From assembly GCA_025057975.1 (NCBI GenBank), contig JANWUV010000003.1:1-64000 (forward strand): 64,000 bases of DNA, written 5' to 3'. Made by a program: the position numbers and the translations under genes. Under the pieces are notes generated by a model. The model ran no database searches. It saw nothing but the letters and a program-made list of their open reading frames with translations, and had not been told where the DNA came from. Positions 42,011-51,873 of this stretch are shown piece by piece (the stretch's first letter is position 1; each line of letters starts with the position of its first letter). The stretch comes from Chloracidobacterium sp. (GTDB lineage: Bacteria; Acidobacteriota; Blastocatellia; Chloracidobacteriales; Chloracidobacteriaceae).

Positions 42011-44503
42011 ATGCCAGAAGTCACCCATTCGCAGATCGACAGCTCTCAACCGGAGTTATTCGCTGAAGTCGCTGTCCCGGCGGCAGTCATGCGCACCTAT
42101 ACTTACCGGATTCCACCTGAACACCACGCCTATGCTGAGCCGGGCTGCCGCGTCGTCGTCTCCTTTGGACGGCAAACTCTCGTGGGCTACGTCGTCGCCG
42201 TCTGCGAGCAACCGCCTAGCGGTTTGAAAGCGGCTGACATTAAGGACATTGCCTACTGGCTGGATCAAACACCTGTCGTCAATGCGGAGTTGTTGTCGCT
42301 AACCCGGTGGGTCGCCGACTACTACTTTGCGCCATGGGGCGAGACGCTGAAGGCGGCGCTGCCCGCTGGACTCGATGTCATTCTTGAAGATTGGGTGACG
42401 CTCACGGAAACCGGACGGCAAGCTGCCGCCCTACAGCGAACAGACGTCCGAACGCGCGACGGCCGTTTTCTCGCTTGGCTGGCTGAGATTGGCGGCGCCG
42501 TCTTACTCGACGCCCTACCGTCGGATCGTTTTGGGAAGCACCGGCGTCAGATGGCGCGTGATCTTGAACGCGCCGGACTGGTCACAATCACGACGCGCCC
42601 GGCGCAAACGCGCGTCGGCGTGAAGCAACGCTTGGTGGTGCGACCCTTGAACTTGCCGGAGACACCGGATTCCCCAGCACAGGCGCGCGTTGTGGCGCGA
42701 CTTCAGGAAGGGAAAACCGAAACCGTGACGGACTTGGCCCTGCATGCCGGCGTCAGCCCCTCTGTCATCCGCCAGATGGCTCGAAAGGGGCTGGTTGAAG
42801 TTGTTCCTGAAGTCGTTCGCCGCGATCCGCTCGCGCATTTAGCCGATTTGCCGCCTGCGCCGCCGCTTGAACTCACGCCTGAACAACGCCAAGCCTGTGA
42901 GGCTGTGCTGGCCGCCCATGACGCCGGCAAGTTCCAGACGTTTTTGCTGCATGGCGTCACTGGTTCCGGCAAAACGGAAGTGTACTTGGCCGCCATCAGC
43001 GCTGTTCTGGAACGTGGCGGCTCGGCGCTGATGCTCGTGCCGGAAATCGGCCTTACGCCAATGCTGGCGCGGAGGCTCATCCAGCGGTTCGGACCGCTAG
43101 TCGCGCTGCTGCATTCCTCGCTTGCGCCGGGCGAGCGCGTAGACGAATGGGAGCGCATTCGTTCCGGCGCGGCGCGGGTTGTCATCGGAACGCGCTCGGC
43201 TGTGTTTGCGCCGCTGGTCAACCTGCGGCTCATCGTTGTGGACGAAGAGCACGACGCTTCATACAAGCAGTCTGAAAGCGCGCCGCACTACCACGGGCGC
43301 GACACGGCGATCTTGCGCGCCAGCCGGCTTAACTGCCCGGTGATATTGGGCAGCGCCACCCCAGCCGTCGAGACGTTTCAGAATGCGCTGAGCGGCAAGT
43401 ACACGCGCTTGGTCTTATCCCAACGCATTGGCAGCCGTAGCTTGCCGGAAGTGACGCTGGTGGACATGCGCGAAGTCTTCAAGCGCCACGGCGCGACGCG
43501 CTTCATTTCCGATGAACTGCAAACCGCCATCGCGGAGACCTGCGCGCAGGGTGAACAGGTTATGGTGTTGCTGAATCGGCGCGGCTTTGCCAGTTGTTGG
43601 CTGTGCCGGGAGTGCGGCTTCGTGGCCGAGTGCCCGCACTGTTCCGTCACGCTGACGTACCACCGGAGCGACAACTACTTGGCTTGCCATTACTGCGGCC
43701 ACACGACGCCGCCGCCCGTCGTCTGTCCGGAATGTCGTGGGGAAGGCATCGCGTACATCGGCGAGGGGACGGAGCAACTTGAAGCGCGCTTGCGCGAGCT
43801 GTTCCCGATGTTATCCATTGCGCGCCTAGACCGCGACACTACGCGCCGGCGCGGCGCTTTTGAGCGCATCTTCAACGATTTCGCCTCCGGCAGTCTCAAT
43901 ATCCTCGTCGGGACGCAGATGATTGCCAAAGGGCATGACTTCCCGAATGTGACGCTGGTGGGCGTCGTCTCGGTTGACGCAGGCTTGATGATGCCGGACT
44001 TTCGCGCCCCGGAACGCACCTTCCAGCTTATTGCGCAGGTCGCCGGCCGCGCCGGGCGCGGCGACCGGCCGGGGCGCGTCATTGTCCAGACCTACCGACC
44101 TGAGCACTATGCGCTGGTCGCCGGCTGCCGGCAGGACTACGAAGCGTTTTTTGAGCAGGAAATCCTCCAGCGCCGCGAACTGTACTACCCGCCGTTCTGC
44201 GTTCTCGCCAACGTCGTCATTCGTCACGAACGCGAGCTGGAAGGGCAGGCGCTGGCTGAAAAAGCCGCTGCTTTGTTGCGGCGGTCGCTACCGGCATCCA
44301 ACGGCTCACCAGATGCTCTACGGGTTCTAGGGCCGTCACCGGCGCCGCTGGCGCGACTGCGCGGCGAGTACCGCTTTCAAATCCTCCTCAAGGCGCGTCA
44401 GCGCCGACGCCTTCGGGAAGCGCTGCAAGACATGCTGCCGGAACTCACCGACAGCGAACGTCGTCACGTCTTTGTTGAAATTGACCCGCTTGATTTGATG
44501 TGA
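42011..44503 (+). CDS. priA: Primosomal replication-restart helicase PriA
   Basis: An 830-residue superfamily-2 helicase that reloads the replisome at stalled forks. The 3'-DNA-binding domain at the N-terminus (VAVPAAVMRTYTYRIPPE, CRVVVSFGRQTLVGYVV) is followed by Walker A LLHGVTGSGKTEVYLAAIS, VGIGTRSAVFAPL-type VVIGTRSAVFAPLVNLRLIV, the DEEHDASYKQ box, eight zinc cysteines (CWLCRECGFVAECPHC, then CHYCGHTT and CPECRGEG), and motifs IAKGHDFPNVTLVGVVSVD and QVAGRAGRGDRPGRVIVQTY. Length is slightly more than the E. coli protein. It sits between rnj and mutL in one direction. Confidence 0.96.
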   Translation: MPEVTHSQIDSSQPELFAEVAVPAAVMRTYTYRIPPEHHAYAEPGCRVVVSFGRQTLVGYVVAVCEQPPSGLKAADIKDIAYWLDQTPVVNAELLSLTRWVADYYFAPWGETLKAALPAGLDVILEDWVTLTETGRQAAALQRTDVRTRDGRFLAWLAEIGGAVLLDALPSDRFGKHRRQMARDLERAGLVTITTRPAQTRVGVKQRLVVRPLNLPETPDSPAQARVVARLQEGKTETVTDLALHAGVSPSVIRQMARKGLVEVVPEVVRRDPLAHLADLPPAPPLELTPEQRQACEAVLAAHDAGKFQTFLLHGVTGSGKTEVYLAAISAVLERGGSALMLVPEIGLTPMLARRLIQRFGPLVALLHSSLAPGERVDEWERIRSGAARVVIGTRSAVFAPLVNLRLIVVDEEHDASYKQSESAPHYHGRDTAILRASRLNCPVILGSATPAVETFQNALSGKYTRLVLSQRIGSRSLPEVTLVDMREVFKRHGATRFISDELQTAIAETCAQGEQVMVLLNRRGFASCWLCRECGFVAECPHCSVTLTYHRSDNYLACHYCGHTTPPPVVCPECRGEGIAYIGEGTEQLEARLRELFPMLSIARLDRDTTRRRGAFERIFNDFASGSLNILVGTQMIAKGHDFPNVTLVGVVSVDAGLMMPDFRAPERTFQLIAQVAGRAGRGDRPGRVIVQTYRPEHYALVAGCRQDYEAFFEQEILQRRELYYPPFCVLANVVIRHERELEGQALAEKAAALLRRSLPASNGSPDALRVLGPSPAPLARLRGEYRFQILLKARQRRRLREALQDMLPELTDSERRHVFVEIDPLDLM

Positions 44504-44539
44504 ACGGCTGGCGTCACCCGTCGCCGCCCCGCATGCCCT

Positions 44540-46516
44540 ATGTCGAAGATTCGTATCTTGCCGGATGTCGTCGCCAATCGGATCGCCGCCGGAGAAGTCG
44601 TGGAGCGACCGGCTTCGATTGTCAAGGAATGTCTGGAAAACGCGCTGGACGCCAACGCCCAACAGATTGACATCGCCATCGAGCGCGGCGGGAAAACCTA
44701 CATTCGCATTCGGGATGACGGCGAAGGCATGACGCGCGACGACGCGCTGCTGGCCTTCGAGCGGCATGCGACCAGCAAAATCCGTACAGCCGAAGATTTG
44801 GCGGCGATTCAAACCTTTGGCTTTCGCGGCGAAGCCTTGGCCGCCATCGGTTCGGTTACGCGCGTCACACTGACGACCAAGCTCCATGGCGCGACTTCCG
44901 GCACCGAAGTTGTGCTTGAAGGCGGAAAAATTCGGCGCGTCCGCGACACAGCGGCACCAGGCGGGACGGAGATTGTGTTGCGCGACTTGTTTTTCAATCT
45001 TCCGGCGCGACGCAAGTTTCTCAAAACCGACGCGACGGAAGCCTTCCATGTCATCAACCTTGTGACCCACTATGCTTTGGCCAACCCCACGCGGGGCTTC
45101 ACACTCGAACACAACGGCCGACAGGTGCTGGCCGTGACGGCGACGACCGACCTGCGAGCACGCGCCTACCAACTCTTCGGCGCCGGACTGCTTGACGGTC
45201 TTGCCCCAGTTGAGTTGGTACAGGACGGCGTTGTGGTGCGCGGCTTTGCTTCCCGCCCGCATATTCAGCGAACGACCCGCGATGGGCAGTACCTCTTCGT
45301 CAACGGGCGCTTTGTCCGCGACAAGCTCATCAGCCGCGCGCTTTCAGACGCCTACCGCAACATTCTGCCGCCGGGCGTCTTTCCGGCGGCGATGCTCTTT
45401 GTGGACGTGCCGCCGGATGCGGTGGATGTCAATGTTCATCCGCAGAAAATCGAAGTTCGCTTTCGGTCACCGCAGCAGGTGCTAGAGGGCATTACGGCGG
45501 CGGTGCGGCAGGCGCTGGGAGTTGCGCCTAAATTCGCACCGTTTCCGACGTTGCCGGCCGCCGCGCTTCCACGAGACGCCGCTGACGCGCTATCGCCGAC
45601 GCCGTCGTCTCATCCTTCAGCCGTCAAAGCGGCGCTCCGGGCTTTTGCTCCGCCGCCAGCGGAGTATGAGCCGCCGACCACCACGTCGCCCGTCGGCGGC
45701 GAGCACCGGCCGCCGTCTTTCCCAGCGCCGACCGCCGTTGAACCGCCCGTTGCTGAGGCGCATCCGATCCCGACTTCGGAAACGCCCGCCGAAGCCTTGG
45801 CGACGGAAGCGACGACGGCGGCGGAGTGCCTGCGCGCCGTGTTGGAAGGGCGAACGCGCGTCCGTTGCGCCGGGGCTTACCGTCCGACTCACGGGGCGGC
45901 CCCCCGTCCGCTTGAAGCCGCGCTTCGGCGCGAGTCACGTCCCGACATTCGCATTTTGGGTCAAATGCACAACAGCTACATTGTGGCGACTGACGCCGAC
46001 GGTCTGTTGCTGATTGACCAGCACGTTGCGCACGAGCGGATCCTGTTTGAGCAGTGCGTCCGGGCGCTGTTGGCGCGCGACATAACGACGCAAATGTTGC
46101 TGACGCCTATCGTTATAGACTTGTCGCCGGCGCAGGCGGCAGCGTTTGACGCTGTGGCGGGCGAATTGGAGACGGCCGGCTTCCGTACAACGCGGCTGGC
46201 CGGCCGCACGGTCGCCGTTCAGGGTGTCCCCGCTGACCTTGCTGCCGCCGACGCGCAAAACTTACTTGCCGAACTACTTGACACGTTGGCCGTTGAACAG
46301 CAAGCCGTTTCCCACGAACATTTTCTGCGTGAGTTGGCGGCGAGTCTGGCTTGCCGCGCCGCCGTCAAGGCCAACATGAACCTGACGCCGGAGAAAATGA
46401 CTTGGCTGGTGGATGAGCTTTTCAAGTGCGAACAACCGACCAACTGCCCGCATGGTCGGCCAATTGTTTTGCGCTTTGATATGCCGATGATTGAGCGCAG
46501 CTTTAAGCGAATCTAG
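44540..46516 (+). CDS. mutL: DNA mismatch repair protein MutL
   Basis: A 658-residue mismatch-repair ATPase. GHKL motifs at the N-terminus are VANRIAAGEVVERPASIVKE, ENALDANAQ, DDGEGMTRDDALLAFERHAT and TFGFRGEALAAIGSV. After a long Pro/Ala-rich linker (residues about 335-460) the C-terminal dimerisation domain follows: RILGQMHNSYIVATDADGLL, LIDQHVAHERILFE and a closing NCPHGRPIVLRFD. There is no DQHAX2EX4E endonuclease motif exactly, but DQHVAHERILFE is very close, so it probably has metal-dependent nicking activity. Plus-strand run rnj-priA-mutL. Confidence 0.96.
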   Translation: MSKIRILPDVVANRIAAGEVVERPASIVKECLENALDANAQQIDIAIERGGKTYIRIRDDGEGMTRDDALLAFERHATSKIRTAEDLAAIQTFGFRGEALAAIGSVTRVTLTTKLHGATSGTEVVLEGGKIRRVRDTAAPGGTEIVLRDLFFNLPARRKFLKTDATEAFHVINLVTHYALANPTRGFTLEHNGRQVLAVTATTDLRARAYQLFGAGLLDGLAPVELVQDGVVVRGFASRPHIQRTTRDGQYLFVNGRFVRDKLISRALSDAYRNILPPGVFPAAMLFVDVPPDAVDVNVHPQKIEVRFRSPQQVLEGITAAVRQALGVAPKFAPFPTLPAAALPRDAADALSPTPSSHPSAVKAALRAFAPPPAEYEPPTTTSPVGGEHRPPSFPAPTAVEPPVAEAHPIPTSETPAEALATEATTAAECLRAVLEGRTRVRCAGAYRPTHGAAPRPLEAALRRESRPDIRILGQMHNSYIVATDADGLLLIDQHVAHERILFEQCVRALLARDITTQMLLTPIVIDLSPAQAAAFDAVAGELETAGFRTTRLAGRTVAVQGVPADLAAADAQNLLAELLDTLAVEQQAVSHEHFLRELAASLACRAAVKANMNLTPEKMTWLVDELFKCEQPTNCPHGRPIVLRFDMPMIERSFKRI

Positions 46517-46827
46517 GAAGCCGTGCGACGGCGTGAAGCCGACATTGGTGGCGGGATAGGCGCGGAAAAAACACAGCCTTTTCGCTGCTCCCCACAGTTG
46601 GCCCAGATTTTTTCGTACGGCTCACACAACCTGCCTCGTCGGCATTGTTTGGTGGGCGTTGGTGTACGGAGCGTATGCAGTACGCAAAATGGCAGGCGAA
46701 AAAATCTTGCGGTACGACCACCGCAAAGACATTCTACCGCTCCACAGGCAAGGAATGGACTTTTCGCCGGGTTGGGGTTGGCTTTCTTACAAAAACCGCT
46801 TCGAGCAAGCTTCCCAAACGGGACGGT
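46517..46827. other. Convergent intergenic region with a possible small membrane-protein frame
   Basis: About 310 bases between mutL and the amidase gene. In the plus frame from TTG 46659 or GTG 46662 a short sequence VYGAYAVRKMAGEKILRYDH follows a hydrophobic LVGIVWWALVYGAY, which looks like a single-span small protein of about 63 residues ending at 46850, overlapping the amidase end. No convincing ribosome site, so I do not call it a gene. Confidence 0.35.
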
Positions 46828-48543
46828 TCATTCTGCTGCGACTAGGCTAGGGCGCTTGAGCGTTTCAATGTAACGCTTGATGCCATCGCACAGCGCCTCC
46901 GCAATGCTCTGGCGAAACTCAATCGTTCGCAACGCCTCTCCGTCTTTGGGATGGCTCAAGAAAGAAACCTCTGTCAGGACGCTCGGCATGTTCGCGCCCA
47001 ACAGGACAACGAAAGGCGCTTTTTTGACGCCCCGATTGAAGCCAGCCGTCGGGCTAATCCGGCTTAGACCAGCGACAAGGCTCGTTTGAATGCTTTGCGC
47101 GAACATCCGCGACTCAGCAATTCGCGTATCCGTGATGATGCGCTGGAGCAACCCCTGCAACTCTCCAGCGCTCCGCGATGTGGTGGCGTTTTCACGAGTC
47201 GCTACGTCGAGTTCTTCCTTAGTGGCGTCAAGGCTCAGGAAGTAGGTCTCCACGCCGCTGGCCAAGGGCGTCGGGCTGGAGTTGAGGTGAATCGAAATAA
47301 ACAAGTCCGCTTGGCGCGCGTTGGCCATCGCTGTCCGCTCCTCCAGCGGGACGAAGCGGTCTGTATCGCGCGTCAGTATCGCTTCAACATCCTTGAGTTC
47401 ACGCTGAATGGCGGCGCGCAACCGCAAGGCGATGTCCAGCGCGACATCCTTTTCGTACATGCCGTCCCGCCCAATTGCGCCAGTGTCCGAACCGCCGTGA
47501 CCGGGATCAATAATGATGCGCTTCACTTTCAGACCCAACGCGCGGACGAGCGATCTCGGAGCAGTACCAGACGGTGGCAGTGTTGGGGACTCCGCCACCA
47601 CTGAGGGTTCTTCTATAATCGGCTGCGCGCCGCGTACATCGGCGACGAGCCGAGGGGGGCTGTCCAAGGCGAAAATAGCGAAGTCACGGAGGCGAGCGCA
47701 CTCAATCCGCACCTCAACCCCACCCTCCCGACTGTTGAGCCGGATGTGTCGCAGCATCCCGTTGGCGGGCGTGAAGTTTTGCACCGGCGCTACCAACGGC
47801 GACAGCTTGGCGGACGGGAGCTTGATCACGAGTGCTGTGCCTTCTACGCGCCGCTCGTATGCCACACCGGCGCTCAAATCGAGAATCACGCGCGCGTAAT
47901 CCGGCCCTGAAAAGTGCCGAACCTGACTAATGGTGGCGACGCCGGTGGCGTCTTCCTCCAAACCAGCTTCAGCGACATCTCGGGGACTGCGCTGTCCAGC
48001 AGTCGCCCTCAACCGCGCCATGCAGGCCGCCGCCTCGCGAGCGCTGACCGATTGCGGAAACCGCCGAATGATCTCACGGTAAGCTTGTTCAGCCGCATCC
48101 GGCGCGTGCAGATCGCGTTCGTGAATGCGCGCTACGCCGACTAGCGCACGCACGAGAAACGGCCCATCCGGGTAGCGGCGCAGCACCGCGTCATAGCTGT
48201 CCAATGCGGCGTAGAAATAGCGCGGCTTGTTGAAGAGTTGCGCCATCTCACGAAACAGTTCGGCCCGCGCCACCAGCGCCGCGTCGCCGGTCATCGCCGC
48301 CGCATCCAGCGCAATTGCGCGCGTATAAACATTCGCCAGCGCCAGATACTCGCTTTCCTCACGCGCCGCCGGCGGACGGCTGTAGAGCGACTGGGCCAAC
48401 AACGTCGCCCGATGCATCAGTTCGTCTGAAGCGGAAAGGGCAGGGGTCGCCTGCGGATGCGCCTGATGTTCACGCAGCGGAGCCAGCAGAATCAGCAGCA
48501 AGCTGAACAGGAGCGAGTAGCACAGCCTGAGCGAGCGTTTCAC
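46828..48543 (-). CDS. N-acetylmuramoyl-L-alanine amidase with AMIN domain (AmiC-like)
   Basis: A 571-residue exported cell-wall hydrolase. GTG 48543 starts a signal peptide (LCYSLLFSLLLILLAP). TPR-like helices occupy residues 40-180; an AMIN domain follows (VRHFSGPDYARVILDLSAGV), targeting peptidoglycan at the septum; the C-terminal amidase_3 domain has KRIIIDPGHGGSDTGAIGRDG, MYEKDVALDIALRL, LFISIHLNSSP and LTEVSFLSHPKDGEAL with the zinc His/Glu ligands. The TPR extension is longer than in AmiC. Divergent from the pseudopilin gene. Confidence 0.92.
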   Translation of the reverse strand: MKRSLRLCYSLLFSLLLILLAPLREHQAHPQATPALSASDELMHRATLLAQSLYSRPPAAREESEYLALANVYTRAIALDAAAMTGDAALVARAELFREMAQLFNKPRYFYAALDSYDAVLRRYPDGPFLVRALVGVARIHERDLHAPDAAEQAYREIIRRFPQSVSAREAAACMARLRATAGQRSPRDVAEAGLEEDATGVATISQVRHFSGPDYARVILDLSAGVAYERRVEGTALVIKLPSAKLSPLVAPVQNFTPANGMLRHIRLNSREGGVEVRIECARLRDFAIFALDSPPRLVADVRGAQPIIEEPSVVAESPTLPPSGTAPRSLVRALGLKVKRIIIDPGHGGSDTGAIGRDGMYEKDVALDIALRLRAAIQRELKDVEAILTRDTDRFVPLEERTAMANARQADLFISIHLNSSPTPLASGVETYFLSLDATKEELDVATRENATTSRSAGELQGLLQRIITDTRIAESRMFAQSIQTSLVAGLSRISPTAGFNRGVKKAPFVVLLGANMPSVLTEVSFLSHPKDGEALRTIEFRQSIAEALCDGIKRYIETLKRPSLVAAE

Positions 48544-48930
48544 GGTCTATTCCCTCGGTGACAATGATGACCTGGACGCCGAAGATCATCGGATATGTCC
48601 CTGGAAGCCGACAGAGATGAAAACCCCTACCTAATTACCGTGGCTAGCGGAAGCATAACACAGACTGCAAGCCGGCCGACGAACATCGTGCGGCAAGAAA
48701 GGCCATAAGCTGTATCACTATTTTGGCTGTGGTTTGCGTGCAGCCGCTCACGTTGCTCACTTAGGTTTCAGTCGCGATTGGTCGTAGTTTCCAGGGAGTT
48801 ATAGCGCCACAACACGTTCTTGGCAGGCGGTACAGTGATGCTTTGCTGGATAGCCCGAAAATATTATGGAAACGCCATTGAGTCTTGTTTCTAACGCGGC
48901 CTGTTCAGTAAGCTGCTTCCAAAGCAACCG
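48544..48930. promoter_or_regulatory. Divergent intergenic region between amidase and pseudopilin genes
   Basis: About 390 bases with no gene. It must contain promoters for both neighbours. No clear -35/-10 pair or palindrome stood out. Confidence 0.45.
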
Positions 48931-49506
48931 ATGGCGTTTGAGCTAACCGGGGTGGTGCTATGTTGGATGCGACGCCGCGCTGTTTGTCCGCTGCCATACT
49001 TTGCTTCGTGGGAGCTCGCCCGCACACGCGGCGTGAGTCTCACCGAGGCGCTGCTGGTTATTATTGTTCTTGGAATTCTACTGGTGCTGTCAGTTCCGGC
49101 GTACCGGTGGGTCAGGGTCGTCGTGGCTGAGCGCCGCGCCGTCAACAATGTCCGCGTCATAGTGACGGCGCAGACCGCCTACTATGCTGTACACGGCCGG
49201 TTTGGGACCTGGGAACAGTTGATTGACCAGATGGGATTGCTGAATGGATTTGAGCGACGGTTGGTGGGGGCGGCCGCCAGCGAGGTCATCGGCGACGGCT
49301 GGTACGGCTACAGCCTGCGCTTTGAAGCCGACGCCGCCGGTTTTACGCTCGACGCCGACCCACAGCCAGCCTATGTCCGGCGCTGTCGCCGCTTCCGCTA
49401 TCGCCTGCGTTCTACAGTTTTGCGCCGTCAAACAGGAATGATTTTGGTGGCTTTACCGAGCGAGGATCCGCCGCCGGAGTCAGCCTACCAGCCGTTTGAC
49501 CCATGA
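48931..49506 (+). CDS. Type IV pilin-like (pseudopilin) protein
   Basis: A 191-residue protein as the open frame allows; the true start may be ATG 48931 or ATG 48967. The prepilin site is RG/VSLTEALLVIIVLGILLVL: glycine at -1, Glu at +5, and a long hydrophobic helix. The mature part begins near residue 35 of the frame and continues with a helical spine (VVVAERRAVNNVRVIVTAQTA) and a beta region. The leader is unusually long (30 or more residues). It could be a pilus subunit for the PilT-type ATPase at 29810 or a secretion pseudopilin. No pil cluster is adjacent. Confidence 0.75.
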   Translation: MAFELTGVVLCWMRRRAVCPLPYFASWELARTRGVSLTEALLVIIVLGILLVLSVPAYRWVRVVVAERRAVNNVRVIVTAQTAYYAVHGRFGTWEQLIDQMGLLNGFERRLVGAAASEVIGDGWYGYSLRFEADAAGFTLDADPQPAYVRRCRRFRYRLRSTVLRRQTGMILVALPSEDPPPESAYQPFDP

Positions 49507-49566
49507 AGTTTCCATTGTTCGGAAAACGCTTCACCGCTTGAAATTTTTCTTCAAGGAGGACGTTTC

Positions 49567-49950
49567 ATGCTACGAAAACACGCTTTCTTTGCCATACTGG
49601 TCGCTTGCCTGCTGGTGAGCTTCAGCGGGATGACGGTTGCTTTCACTCAAGACACGCCGGCGGCTGAAGAAGGGTCCAAACCCAAGAAGAAGCCGCGCGC
49701 CAACAACCCCAACACTGACTACGGCAAGGCGCAGACCATCCTCAAGGAAGCCGGTTTGTACAAAGGTGAAATCACCGGCTACAAAAACGCCGAAACGACG
49801 GAGGCGCTGCGCAAGTACCAGGAACAGAACGGCTTGAAGGTCACCGGTACGCTCACCAATGAAACGCGCGAAAAGATGGGTCTGCCCAAGCGCAAGGCTC
49901 CGGCGAAAAAGAAGAAGGAAGAAGGTGGCCAAACCACGCCTTCTTCATAG
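49567..49950 (+). CDS. Exported peptidoglycan-binding-like protein
   Basis: A 127-residue protein with AAGGAGGA before ATG 49567. A signal peptide (AFFAILVACLLVSFSGMTVAF) is followed by a Lys-rich segment, then a PG_binding_1-type three-helix domain: YGKAQTILKEAGLYKGEITG, then TTEALRKYQEQNGLKVTG and LTNETREKMGLPKRK. The Lys-rich C-terminus could bind wall polymers. Followed by a terminator hairpin. Confidence 0.8.
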   Translation: MLRKHAFFAILVACLLVSFSGMTVAFTQDTPAAEEGSKPKKKPRANNPNTDYGKAQTILKEAGLYKGEITGYKNAETTEALRKYQEQNGLKVTGTLTNETREKMGLPKRKAPAKKKKEEGGQTTPSS

Positions 49951-49999
49951 GGTAGGCACGCTTCCGATAGGGAAGCGGAACAACTGATTTGAAAGCCAG

Positions 50000-50045
50000 G
50001 ACGGTTTCGGCGTATGTTCATCGCATTGAAACCGTCTTTGTTTTG
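50000..50045 (+). terminator. Rho-independent terminator after the peptidoglycan-binding gene
   Basis: GACGGTTTC (50000-50008) and GAAACCGTC (50028-50036) make a perfect 9-bp stem with a 19-base loop, followed by TTTGTTTT. It ends 14 bases before the thiS start, so thiS needs its own promoter or some read-through. Confidence 0.65.
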
Positions 50046-50058
50046 GTTGCATAAACCT

Positions 50059-50262
50059 ATGGAAGTCACCATCAACGGCGAAAAGCGCATGCTTTCCGAG
50101 CGGACTACGCTGGCGGAACTGTTGACGGCGCTGGGTCTGACCGACATGCGCCGTGTCGCCGTCGAACACAACGGGGCGCTTGCGCCACGCGCCGAGTGGG
50201 ACAAACTGCAGCTTGCGGACGGCGACCGACTCGAAATTGTCCACTTTGTCGGCGGCGGCTGA
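50059..50262 (+). CDS. thiS: Sulfur-carrier protein ThiS
   Basis: A 67-residue ubiquitin-like protein. I start it at ATG 50059 ([20 protein letters not shown]). The C-terminus VHFVGGG ends in the Gly-Gly needed for thiocarboxylate formation. It delivers sulfur to ThiG for thiazole synthesis in thiamine. The next gene is thiG, 22 bases on, in the usual order. No TPP riboswitch was seen upstream. Confidence 0.9.
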   Translation: MEVTINGEKRMLSERTTLAELLTALGLTDMRRVAVEHNGALAPRAEWDKLQLADGDRLEIVHFVGGG

Positions 50263-50284
50263 GCCGTTCCTCCTGCCTTGCGTT

Positions 50285-51088
50285 ATGGCCGACTTTATAC
50301 CTACCGACGACGCCCTTGTGATTGCCGGTCGCCGGTTTAGCTCACGGCTGATGATTGGCACGGGCAAGTACCCGGACTTTGAAACCATGCGCGCTGCGCA
50401 TCGCGCCTCCGGCGCGGAAGTCGTGACGGTCGCCGTCCGGCGGGTCAATCTGGCCGACCGTTCGGCTGGGTCGCTGATGGATTTTCTCGATCTTGACCGG
50501 ATGCTCGTTTTGCCGAACACGGCCGGCTGCTACACGGCGGAAGACGCCATTCGTACGGCGCGCCTAGGGCGTGAAATTCTCGGTACGCCGTGGGTTAAAC
50601 TGGAAGTCATCGGCGACGAAAAAACACTCTTCCCCGACAACGCCGGCCTCATCGAGGCGACGCGCACGCTGGTAAAGGAAGGTTTTATCGTTCTGCCCTA
50701 CTTCAATGACGACTTGGTTGTGGCGCGGCGACTCATTGACGCCGGCGCGGCCGCCATCATGCCCCTGGCGGCCCCGATTGGGTCGGGCTTGGGCATTCAG
50801 AACTTCACGACGTTGCGCATTTTGCGCGAGATGATTACCGAAGTTCCCATCATCGTGGACGCCGGCGTCGGCACAGCCTCGGATGTTGCTATTGCAATGG
50901 AAATGGGCATGGATGGGGTCTTACTCAATACGGCCGTAGCGACGGCGCAGAACCCGCCGTTGATGGCGGCGGCGATGAAACACGCGATTGAGGCCGGCCG
51001 CATGGCGTACCTTGCGGGACGGATGCCGCGCCGCCTCTACGCGAGCGCGAGCAGCCCGCTGGACGGCCTTATTGGATCGCGTCCGTGA
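50285..51088 (+). CDS. thiG: Thiazole synthase ThiG
   Basis: A 267-residue TIM-barrel enzyme that forms the thiazole phosphate of thiamine from deoxyxylulose phosphate, dehydroglycine and ThiS-thiocarboxylate. Motifs: [29 protein letters not shown] (with the catalytic Lys region), [51 protein letters not shown] and [19 protein letters not shown]. Start ATG 50285 fits the family; an earlier frame to 50153 overlaps thiS and is not coding. Its stop overlaps GTG 51085, a possible alternative start of the next gene. Confidence 0.95.
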   Translation: MADFIPTDDALVIAGRRFSSRLMIGTGKYPDFETMRAAHRASGAEVVTVAVRRVNLADRSAGSLMDFLDLDRMLVLPNTAGCYTAEDAIRTARLGREILGTPWVKLEVIGDEKTLFPDNAGLIEATRTLVKEGFIVLPYFNDDLVVARRLIDAGAAAIMPLAAPIGSGLGIQNFTTLRILREMITEVPIIVDAGVGTASDVAIAMEMGMDGVLLNTAVATAQNPPLMAAAMKHAIEAGRMAYLAGRMPRRLYASASSPLDGLIGSRP

Positions 51089-51090
51089 CG

Positions 51091-51858
51091 ATGTTTCGCT
51101 TGGACGGCAAAACAGCGCTGATTACCGGCGGCTCCAGCGGTATTGGTCGCGCTATTGCTGAACTTTTCGCCGAGGTCGGTGCGCGCATCGCCATCGTGTC
51201 GCGGCGGTTGTCGGCCGGACAGGAAACGGTCGCGCATCTGACGCTCATGGGTGGGCAGGCGATTCACATCCAAGCCGACGTGACCAACGAAGCCGATGTC
51301 CGGCGTAGTCTAGAAGCGACGCTCGACCGCTATGGACGCCTCGATATTGTCGTCAACAACGCGGGCGTCAATCGGCGCGTCGCCCTTGATGCGACGACCG
51401 ACGACGACTGGCGGGAGACCTTTGATGTCAATGTCCGGGGGGCGTTTCTCTACGCCAAGCATGCGATGCCGCACTTCCAGGCGCAGCGACAGGGCTGCAT
51501 CATCAACATCGCGGGACTGCTGGCCGTCAAGGGCGGCGCGGGCGCGTCGCCAGCGTTCGCCGCTTCCAAGGGGGCGCTGCTGTCGCTGACGAAATCGCTG
51601 GCTGTGCGCTACGGCCGTGACGGTGTCCGGGTCAACTGCATCTCGCCCGGCTTTGTCCCGACGGAAAGCAACCGGGGACTCATTGACGACGCGCCTGATC
51701 CGGCGGCGCGACGCCGTGAGTTTGAGGCGGGTTACCCGCTGGGTCGGCTGGGTCGCCCGGAAGACATTGCCTACGCCGCACTGTATTTGGCGTCCGCCGA
51801 AGCGGGCTGGGTGACGGGCATCAACTTGGTCGTGGACGGCGGTCTGCTCGCCAAATGA
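51091..51858 (+). CDS. Short-chain dehydrogenase/reductase, FabG-like
   Basis: A 255-residue oxidoreductase. Cofactor motif TALITGGSSGIGRAIAELFA, NNAGVN, active-site Ser and the K of the SDR triad in FAASKGALLSLTKSLAVRYG, and the C-terminal WVTGINLVVDGG. The usual Tyr of the YxxxK motif is replaced by Phe (FAASK), which is notable because that Tyr is the catalytic base. GTG 51085 would give a GTGA overlap with thiG. Substrate unknown. Confidence 0.82.
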   Translation: MFRLDGKTALITGGSSGIGRAIAELFAEVGARIAIVSRRLSAGQETVAHLTLMGGQAIHIQADVTNEADVRRSLEATLDRYGRLDIVVNNAGVNRRVALDATTDDDWRETFDVNVRGAFLYAKHAMPHFQAQRQGCIINIAGLLAVKGGAGASPAFAASKGALLSLTKSLAVRYGRDGVRVNCISPGFVPTESNRGLIDDAPDPAARRREFEAGYPLGRLGRPEDIAYAALYLASAEAGWVTGINLVVDGGLLAK

Positions 51859-51873
51859 AGCGGCGCGGGGAAT

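Noticed and set aside
46523-46873. Plus-strand frame after mutL
   Set aside because: Overlaps the end of the amidase and has no ribosome site or family signal. A second frame from 46659 looks more like a small membrane protein but is also unsupported.
49951-50058. TPP riboswitch before thiS
   Set aside because: No CUGAGA-type or ACCUGAUC-type thi-box sequences are present; the structure there is a simple terminator hairpin.
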